Made by a program: the position numbers and the translations under genes. A stretch of DNA of 12,524 bases from Gammaproteobacteria bacterium (GTDB lineage: Bacteria; Pseudomonadota; Gammaproteobacteria; Competibacterales; Competibacteraceae): assembly GCA_020047885.1 (NCBI GenBank), contig JAIFNF010000186.1, positions 1-12,524 on the forward strand. Reading direction: 5' to 3'. Numbering within the stretch: position 1 is the stretch's first letter; each line of letters opens with the position of its first letter. Under the pieces are notes generated by a model. That model worked only from the letters and a program-made list of their open reading frames with translations, was not told the DNA's origin and ran no database searches. Shown piece by piece: positions 7,685-12,524 of the stretch.

Positions 7685-7702
7685 AACTGATAGGTGGTAA
7701 GC
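7685..7702. repeat. Right terminal inverted repeat of the IS4-type element
   Basis: AACTGATAGGTGGTAAGC, an exact reverse complement of 6532-6549. The suhB leader begins immediately outside it, about 103 bp before the suhB start codon. Confidence 0.9.
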
Positions 7703-7739
7703 TGGCTCGGCTCGTTTGGGAAGCATCCGGATGCGATTC

Positions 7740-7748
7740 TGCTATGAT
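7740..7748 (+). promoter_or_regulatory. Candidate extended -10 promoter element for suhB
   Basis: TGCTATGAT fits an extended -10 (TGnTATAAT with one mismatch), 57 bases before the suhB ATG. No good -35 hexamer is found at 16-18 bp spacing; TTGGGA at 7716-7721 is 21 bp away. An extended -10 can work without a -35, so this is plausible but unproven. Confidence 0.4.
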
Positions 7749-7805
7749 GGCGTCCCGCACCGGATGACCCGGACGCTCTGTTCTTTCCTAACGATCTGAT
7801 CCGCC

Positions 7806-8606
7806 ATGCACCCAGTCCTGACTATCGCCAAGCGCGCCGCCCTGAGCGCGGGCCGCATCCTGCTCCGTCACTTCGATCAACTTGAACGGTTGACCGTTAC
7901 CGAAAAAAGACTCAACGACTTCGTCAGCGAAGCGGACGTGCTGGCCGAACAGGAGATCATCCAGATCCTGCGCAAGACCTACCCCAATCACGGCATTCTC
8001 GCTGAGGAGAGCGGCGAGCAGTCCGGCCAGGATGAATTCGAGTGGGTGATCGACCCCCTGGATGGCACCACCAACTTCCTGCACGGCATTCCCCATTTCG
8101 CGATTTCCATTGGCTTCCGCCACAAAAACCGGCTAGAAGCAGGGCTGGTCTATGATCCGATTCGTCAGGAACTGTTCGTCGCTTCACGCGGCCAAGGTGC
8201 CCAGGTCAACGATCGGCGCATCCGGGTCAGTGGGATCAACACGTTGGAAAACGCGCTGCTCGGCACCGGTTTTCCTTTCCGTCATCCCCAGCACCAGCTA
8301 GCCTATCTGAGCTTTTTTAATAGCCTGTTTGGCCGGTGCGTGGAAATTCGCCGGGCGGGTGCCGCTTCGCTGGATCTGTCCTATGTCGCCTCTGGACGGC
8401 TGGACGGTTTCTGGGAGATGAGCCTGAAGCCCTGGGATATCGCCGCTGGAGCCTTGATTGTGCAGGAAGCCGGCGGGTTGGTCAGCGATTTTGGCGGCGG
8501 CAACGACTTTATGAAATCCGGCCACATCGTCGCCGGTAATCCAAAATTGTTCAAAGCGTTATTGCAGGAAATGCAGCCGTACCTTAACGCCGAAACCCCG
8601 AAGTAA
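7806..8606 (+). CDS. suhB: Inositol-1-monophosphatase family protein SuhB
   Basis: Magnesium-dependent phosphatase of the inositol monophosphatase family. In E. coli the homologue dephosphorylates inositol phosphates and also acts in rRNA transcription antitermination with Nus factors. The 266 residues match the usual length. Metal-binding residues are visible: Glu67-Glu68 in AEESG, the core motif WVIDPLDGTTNF at 80-91 (Asp83, Asp86, Thr88), and Trp210-Asp211 in PWDIAAG. The ATG at 7806 is followed by a typical N terminus (MHPVLTIAKRAA), although no strong Shine-Dalgarno is seen before it. The gene stands alone on the + strand after the IS4 element. Its 3' end overlaps the convergent nadE by 23 bp. 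Confidence 0.95.
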   Translation: MHPVLTIAKRAALSAGRILLRHFDQLERLTVTEKRLNDFVSEADVLAEQEIIQILRKTYPNHGILAEESGEQSGQDEFEWVIDPLDGTTNFLHGIPHFAISIGFRHKNRLEAGLVYDPIRQELFVASRGQGAQVNDRRIRVSGINTLENALLGTGFPFRHPQHQLAYLSFFNSLFGRCVEIRRAGAASLDLSYVASGRLDGFWEMSLKPWDIAAGALIVQEAGGLVSDFGGGNDFMKSGHIVAGNPKLFKALLQEMQPYLNAETPK

Positions 8607-10218
8607 TCGGATAGCGCCGATCCCGCCCGAACGCGCGTGGGGTAATCCGCACTCCCGGCGCGGCTTGCCGACGTTTGTATTCGTTCAAAATGACCAGTCG
8701 GGCAATCCGCTCCACGACGGCGGGGTCAAAACCGGCGGCGACTAGTTCCTCGACCGAGCGATCCTCTTCCACATAACCGTGCAGGATCGCATCCAGTACC
8801 TCATAAGGCGGCAAACTGTCTTGGTCGGTCTGATCAGGCCGTAGTTCCGCGGAGGGCGGACGGTCAAACACCCGTTGTGGAATGACCGGGGACTTCCGGT
8901 TGCGCCACGCGGCGATCCGGTACACCATGGTTTTCAGCACATCCTTGATCGGGGCGAAACCACCGGCCATGTCGCCATACAGCGTGGAATAACCAACCGC
9001 CGTCTCGCTCTTGTTCCCCGTCGTCAGCACCATGTTGCCGGTTTTGTTGGACGCCGCCATCAGCAACACGCCCCGACACCGCGCCTGCAAATTTTCCTCC
9101 GTCGTATCCGGTGGCCGACCGGCCAGCACCGGTTGCAGAATCTCCAGGAACGCCCGAAACGCTGGTTCAATCGGCATGAGGTCATACTTCACGCCCAGCG
9201 CCTGAGCCTCCTGTTCCGCATCGGTATTGCTCATGTCGGCGGTATAACGCGACGGCATCAACAGGGCTTCAACGCGATCTGGCCCCAGCGCATCGACGGC
9301 AATCGCCAGGGTCAGCGCCGAGTCAATGCCCCCGGACAGCCCGAGTACGACGCCAGGGAAGCCGTTCTTGTTGACATAATCCCGCACGCCCAGAACCAGC
9401 GCTTGATAAATGCCTTCCTCGACGCCCGGTTCGCTAACCACTTCACCGGGAACCGGTATTGCGCCTTGGGCGGAAATCTGGAAATCGATGGGATACAGCC
9501 CCTCGATGAAAAAAGGTGCCCGTTGCGTCAAGGTTCCCGTCGCATCAACGACCAACGAACCCCCATCAAAGACCAATTCGTCCTGACCGCCCACCAGGTT
9601 CACATAAACAATCGGGATGTGGCCTTCGCGCACTCGATGCTGAAGCGCCGTCAAACGTTGTTCACCCTTACCGGCATGATAGGGAGAGGCATTAAGGTTG
9701 ACCAGCAACTGCGCCCCCGCCTGAGCTGCCTGCGCCACCGGCCCCGGTAGCCAGACATCCTCACAAATGGTGATGCCCACGCGCACCCCGGCAATATCTA
9801 CCACTACCGCGTCCTCGCCGGGGACAAAATAACGTTTCTCGTCAAACACACTGTAATTGGGTAGCCATTGCTTAAAATAACAAGCCTGAATTTCACCCTG
9901 ATTCACCACGACGGCCGCATTGCGTAACCCTTCTGGTGTTGACAACGGACAGCCAATGACCGCAGCGATACCCTGAATTTCGCCGCATAGCCGTTGTAAT
10001 GCTGGATCAATCTGGCGGATGAAGCTCGGACGCAATAATAGATCTTCCGGGGGATAGCCGGTCATCGTTAATTCCGGGAACACAATTAAATCTGCCCGCA
10101 ACCGGTCGCGGGCTTCCACCGCCGCCGTGATGATTTTATCGACGTTGCCGACGACATCGCCAACCAGGAAATCCAGTTGAGCCATGACGACTCGGAAAGG
10201 GGAGGGGGTATCAGTCAT
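8584..10218 (-). CDS. nadE: Glutamine-dependent NAD+ synthetase
   Basis: Cytoplasmic enzyme for the last step of NAD biosynthesis: ATP-dependent amidation of deamido-NAD+, with ammonia released from glutamine by its own N-terminal domain. The 544 residues have two modules. Residues about 8-260 form the nitrilase-fold glutaminase with the Glu-Lys-Cys triad: E49 in FPELTMTGYPPEDLL, K116 in YFKQWLPNY, C152 in ICEDVW. From about 270 on is the PP-loop synthetase, with LSGGIDS at 294-300 and TGNKSE further on. The ATG at 10216-10218 gives the expected N terminus (AQLDFLVGDVVGN). The nearest GGAG (10232-10235) is 13 bases away, slightly far, so translation may depend on coupling to the overlapping upstream small frame. 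The 3' end overlaps convergent suhB. Confidence 0.96.
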   Translation of the reverse strand: MTDTPSPFRVVMAQLDFLVGDVVGNVDKIITAAVEARDRLRADLIVFPELTMTGYPPEDLLLRPSFIRQIDPALQRLCGEIQGIAAVIGCPLSTPEGLRNAAVVVNQGEIQACYFKQWLPNYSVFDEKRYFVPGEDAVVVDIAGVRVGITICEDVWLPGPVAQAAQAGAQLLVNLNASPYHAGKGEQRLTALQHRVREGHIPIVYVNLVGGQDELVFDGGSLVVDATGTLTQRAPFFIEGLYPIDFQISAQGAIPVPGEVVSEPGVEEGIYQALVLGVRDYVNKNGFPGVVLGLSGGIDSALTLAIAVDALGPDRVEALLMPSRYTADMSNTDAEQEAQALGVKYDLMPIEPAFRAFLEILQPVLAGRPPDTTEENLQARCRGVLLMAASNKTGNMVLTTGNKSETAVGYSTLYGDMAGGFAPIKDVLKTMVYRIAAWRNRKSPVIPQRVFDRPPSAELRPDQTDQDSLPPYEVLDAILHGYVEEDRSVEELVAAGFDPAVVERIARLVILNEYKRRQAAPGVRITPRAFGRDRRYPITSGFRR

Positions 10219-10381
10219 TTTTTTTGATAATCTCCATTAGAATACCCAACAAATTTGGCAGGTTATCGACAAAATATTCCTGTCTGTCGATATAAAGATC
10301 GCCGTCTTGGAGTTTCAGGAACCGCCACACACTACCGGTCGTCACCGTTCCATAGAGGTTAGCCGATGGATAGTAAGCCAC
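10211..10381 (-). pseudogene. 56-codon frame, probable C-terminal remnant of a hypothetical protein
   Basis: A minus-strand frame from GTG (10379-10381) to TGA (10211-10213) encodes 56 residues with credible protein character. Segments include NLYGTVTTGSVWRFLKLQDG, then DLYIDRQEYFVDNLPNLLG and ILMEIIKKND. The pattern (I/L)YGxVTTGxxWxFLKL...YxxNNLxxILGIL resembles, from memory, the C terminus of longer hypothetical proteins (possibly nuclease-fold) common in cyanobacteria and some large gammaproteobacterial genomes. A TGA lies three codons before the GTG, and the rest of such a protein is absent, so I call it a remnant; a genuine small gene is the alternative. Its last eight bases (ATGACTGA) overlap the nadE start, which could couple translation. 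No clear ribosome site precedes the GTG. Confidence 0.5.
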
Positions 10382-10431
10382 TTTTATCCCTCAATAGTGG
10401 ATGCTCCCTATTAAAATCCACGACATAAAAA
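10382..10431. other. Short intergenic spacer between the sucD terminator and the small remnant frame
   Basis: AT-rich spacer of about 50 bp. It contains a 6-bp inverted repeat (GTGGAT 10397-10402 and ATCCAC 10416-10421, 13-base loop). Any promoter for the small frame and nadE should lie here or inside the small frame, but I see no convincing -35/-10 pair on the minus strand. Confidence 0.35.
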
Positions 10432-10472
10432 AGCGCGGGACACAATAGACCGTCGCTATTGCATCCCGCGCT
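10427..10472 (-). terminator. Strong intrinsic terminator of the sucCD operon
   Basis: Read on the minus strand, the left arm is AGCGCGGGA-TG-CAATAG (10456-10472), the loop is CGACGGT (10449-10455), and the right arm is CTATTG-TG-TCCCGCGCT (10432-10448). That gives 15 paired positions interrupted by one 2-base internal mismatch, followed at once by a run of T (10427-10432). It begins about 20 bases after the sucD stop codon. Confidence 0.92.
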
Positions 10473-10492
10473 GAATCAATCAGCGACGGCTA

Positions 10493-11368
10493 TTATTTAA
10501 AGAAACCCTTCATCGCTGCGCCGATATCCGCTGGAGAACGAACGATCGTGGCACCCGCCGCTTCCAGCGCCGCGAACTTGTCCGCCGCCGTGCCTTTGCC
10601 GCCCATGATGATGGCACCGGCATGACCCATGCGCTTGCCCGGAGGCGCGGTGACGCCAGCAATATAGGCCACCACTGGCTTGGTGATGTGGGCTTTGATG
10701 AACGCAGCGCCTTCTTCTTCAGCGGAACCGCCGATTTCGCCGACCATCACAATGCCTTCGGTCTGTGGGTCATCCTTGAACAGCTTCAGCACATCGACAA
10801 AGCTCATGCCATGAATCGGGTCGCCGCCGATGCCGACGCAGGTGCTCTGACCCAGACCGGCCTGAGTGGTCTGATAGACCGCCTCGTAAGTCAGCGTGCC
10901 GGAGCGGGAGACGATGCCGATCTTGCCGGGCAGGTGGATGTGGCCGGGCATGATCCCCATTTTGCAAGCGCCGGGGGTGATCACGCCGGGGCAGTTCGGG
11001 CCAATCAGGTAGACGTCAGGATAGTGGCTCATCAGCACCGCCTTGACCTTCAGCATGTCCATGACCGGAATGCCTTCGGTAATGCAGGCGATGACCTTAA
11101 TGCCGGCGTCAGCCGCTTCCAGAATCGCATCACCGGCGAATGGAGCCGGGACGTAGATCATGGTGGCGTTGGCACCCGTCGCAGCAACGGCTTCATACAC
11201 GGTATTAAACACCGGCTTACCGAGATGGGTCGTACCGCCCTTGCCGGGGCTGATGCCGCCGACCAGGTTGGTGCCGTAGGCAATCGCCTGTTCCGCGTGG
11301 AATGTCCCCTGCGAGCCGGTGAAGCCCTGGCAGATCACCTTGGTGTCTTTATTAATCAGAATGCTCAT
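10493..11368 (-). CDS. sucD: Succinyl-CoA synthetase (ADP-forming) alpha subunit
   Basis: Alpha subunit of the TCA-cycle enzyme that converts succinyl-CoA and ADP plus phosphate to succinate, CoA and ATP. It binds CoA and carries the phosphohistidine. The 291 residues have the normal length. Landmarks are the CoA-binding Rossmann motif [11 protein letters not shown] at 14-24, IGPNCPG at 122-128, SRSGTLTYE at 154-162, and the active-site histidine H249 in GHAGAI at 248-253. The ATG at 11366-11368 has a purine-rich GAGAGAG about ten bases upstream. It follows sucC by 45 bp in the usual sucC-sucD order and is closed by a strong terminator. Confidence 0.98.
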   Translation of the reverse strand: MSILINKDTKVICQGFTGSQGTFHAEQAIAYGTNLVGGISPGKGGTTHLGKPVFNTVYEAVAATGANATMIYVPAPFAGDAILEAADAGIKVIACITEGIPVMDMLKVKAVLMSHYPDVYLIGPNCPGVITPGACKMGIMPGHIHLPGKIGIVSRSGTLTYEAVYQTTQAGLGQSTCVGIGGDPIHGMSFVDVLKLFKDDPQTEGIVMVGEIGGSAEEEGAAFIKAHITKPVVAYIAGVTAPPGKRMGHAGAIIMGGKGTAADKFAALEAAGATIVRSPADIGAAMKGFFK

Positions 11369-11413
11369 GTCGTCTTAACTCTCTCTAATCGTGGAAACCG
11401 AAGGCGCGCCGGA

Positions 11414-12524
11414 TTACTTCGCAGCGGCGGCGACCGCCATCTTGGCGGCGTCGGTGAGATCGTCAGCGGCCATGATGTTCATGCCGGACTTGGCCAGCAT
11501 CTCGCGGCCCGCTTCCACGTTGGTGCCCTGCAGGCGCACGACGACCGGTAATGTCAGACCGACTTCCTTCACCGCGGTGATAATGCCTTCAGCGATGGTG
11601 TCGCAGCGAACGATGCCGCCGAAGATGTTGACCAGAATCGCCTTGACCTTCGAGGAGGATAGAATCAGCTTGAAGGCGCGGGAGACCCGATCCGCCGTCG
11701 CGCCGCCGCCGACATCGAGGAAATTGGCCGGTTCGCCACCATGCAATTGGCAGACATCCATGGTCGCCATGGCCAGTCCGGCACCATTGACCATGCAGCC
11801 GATGTTGCCATCCAGCGCGACGTAGTTCAGGCCGATCTCGTGGGCGATATGCTCACGCTCGTCTTCCTGAGTGGGATCACGCATTTCAGCGGTATCTTTG
11901 TGCCGATAGGTCGCGTTATCGTCCACACTGACCTTGGCGTCCAGCGCCATCACCTGGCCGTCCGTGGTCACGATCAGCGGGTTGATTTCGACCATGCTGC
12001 AATCTTTCTGGACGAACAGGTTGTAAACGCCGCCCACCACCTTGACCAGTTGATCGACTTCCTTCTTGCCCATGCCCATCTTGAAGCCTAGGTCGCGAGC
12101 CTGATAGGGTTGGAAGCCGGCGATGGGGTCGATGGTCAGGGTCAAAATCTTTTCCGGGGTCTTGGCGGCGACTTCTTCGATATCCATACCGCCTTCGGAC
12201 GAACCGATGAGAATGACGCGCTTCGTACTGCGATCCACCAGACAGCTCAGATAATATTCCTTGGCAATGTCCACGCCGTCTTGGATCAGCAGTTGGTGAA
12301 CTTTGACGCCTTCCGGTCCCGTTTGGTGGGTGTGCAGAGTGGAGCCGAGCAGCCGACCAGCCTGTGCTTCAACGTCCTGAATGGTGCGAACGAACTTGAC
12401 ACCGCCGGCCTTGCCGCGACCGCCGGCATGGACCTGAGCTTTAACTACCCATGGGCCGCTAGGGCTGATTTGCTTGGCCGCTTCAATCGCTTCTTGCTGG
12501 GAAGTGACCTTGATGCCCTTGGGA
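11414..12524 (-). CDS. sucC: Succinyl-CoA synthetase beta subunit (N terminus outside window)
   Basis: Beta subunit of succinyl-CoA synthetase; its ATP-grasp domain binds nucleotide and the C-terminal domain contacts succinate and the alpha subunit. The frame stays open to the right edge, giving about 369 visible residues ending at TAA 11414-11416. The GTG at 12272-12274 is an internal Val ([12 protein letters not shown]), not a start. About 20 residues are missing compared with the roughly 388-residue E. coli protein. Visible features are the ATP-grasp glycine loop [15 protein letters not shown], the metal/nucleotide segment VEINPLIVT, and the conserved C-terminal [11 protein letters not shown] and [10 protein letters not shown]. 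It is cotranscribed with sucD; the promoter is outside the window. Confidence 0.98.
   Translation of the reverse strand, partial: PKGIKVTSQQEAIEAAKQISPSGPWVVKAQVHAGGRGKAGGVKFVRTIQDVEAQAGRLLGSTLHTHQTGPEGVKVHQLLIQDGVDIAKEYYLSCLVDRSTKRVILIGSSEGGMDIEEVAAKTPEKILTLTIDPIAGFQPYQARDLGFKMGMGKKEVDQLVKVVGGVYNLFVQKDCSMVEINPLIVTTDGQVMALDAKVSVDDNATYRHKDTAEMRDPTQEDEREHIAHEIGLNYVALDGNIGCMVNGAGLAMATMDVCQLHGGEPANFLDVGGGATADRVSRAFKLILSSSKVKAILVNIFGGIVRCDTIAEGIITAVKEVGLTLPVVVRLQGTNVEAGREMLAKSGMNIMAADDLTDAAKMAVAAAAK

Larger units (their letters stand above)
6532..7702 (-). mobile_element. Defective IS4-type insertion sequence, 1171 bp
   Basis: The element is defined by perfect 18-bp terminal inverted repeats and encloses a single degraded DDE transposase read on the minus strand. 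The length fits IS4-family elements with one gene. The transposase stop codon lies inside the terminal repeat at 6544-6546, as in compact insertion sequences. I see no convincing target-site duplication: the ten bases outside the left end (ACCGACTGGG) and the right end (TGGCTCGGCT) do not match. The transposase cannot be made as one protein, so the element is dead unless supplied in trans; its ends look intact. Confidence 0.85.

Noticed and set aside
8875..9750. A 291-codon open frame on the + strand inside nadE.
   Set aside because: It is antisense to the conserved NAD+ synthetase. Its Arg/Gln/His-rich translation is typical of a mirror frame of a GC-rich gene.
10622..11551. A 309-codon open frame on the + strand across sucD and the end of sucC.
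   Set aside because: It lies antisense to two unmistakable core genes. Its translation is a low-complexity His/Asp/Ala/Arg-rich shadow with no recognisable domain.
1..12524. CRISPR arrays, tRNA or rRNA genes, or an anti-phage defence island.
   Set aside because: No regularly spaced direct repeats, no tRNA-like cloverleaf and no rRNA sequence were noticed. The only accessory content is the IS scar and the small remnant frame.

Overview
The window is ordinary chromosomal sequence from a proteobacterium, most likely a gammaproteobacterium. This rests on the pst/phoU order, SuhB and SucCD of the proteobacterial type, a glutamine-dependent NAD+ synthetase, and Shine-Dalgarno spacing. I cannot name a genus from the sequence alone. 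Composition is uneven: the sucCD and nadE regions are GC-rich, while parts of the polyamine operon are clearly AT-rich.

Left part, + strand (1-2617): the 3' end of a high-affinity phosphate uptake operon. It holds pstA (5' end cut by the window), pstB and phoU, about 31-32 bp apart. Next (2678-6368) is a compact three-gene polyamine operon: carboxy(nor)spermidine decarboxylase, carboxy(nor)spermidine dehydrogenase, and an ornithine-decarboxylase-type PLP enzyme. Together these can make spermidine from ornithine and aspartate semialdehyde without S-adenosylmethionine decarboxylase. Short GC-rich hairpins lie before the first gene and before the third.

Middle (6369-7702): a scar of mobile DNA. 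A C-terminal fragment of an IS66-like transposase abuts a complete but dead IS4-type element. That element is bounded by perfect 18-bp inverted repeats, and its transposase carries two in-frame stops and one frameshift.

Right part (7806-12524): suhB (+) converges on nadE (-), and the two overlap by 23 bp. A 56-codon reading frame, apparently the C-terminal remnant of a longer hypothetical protein, sits directly upstream of nadE and overlaps its start codon. Beyond it a strong intrinsic terminator closes the sucC-sucD operon (-), which encodes succinyl-CoA synthetase of the TCA cycle; sucC runs off the right edge.

I found no defence system, CRISPR array, RNA gene or clearly novel multi-gene system. 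The most distinctive items are the self-contained carboxyspermidine operon, the nested mobile-element scar, and the gene remnant coupled to nadE.
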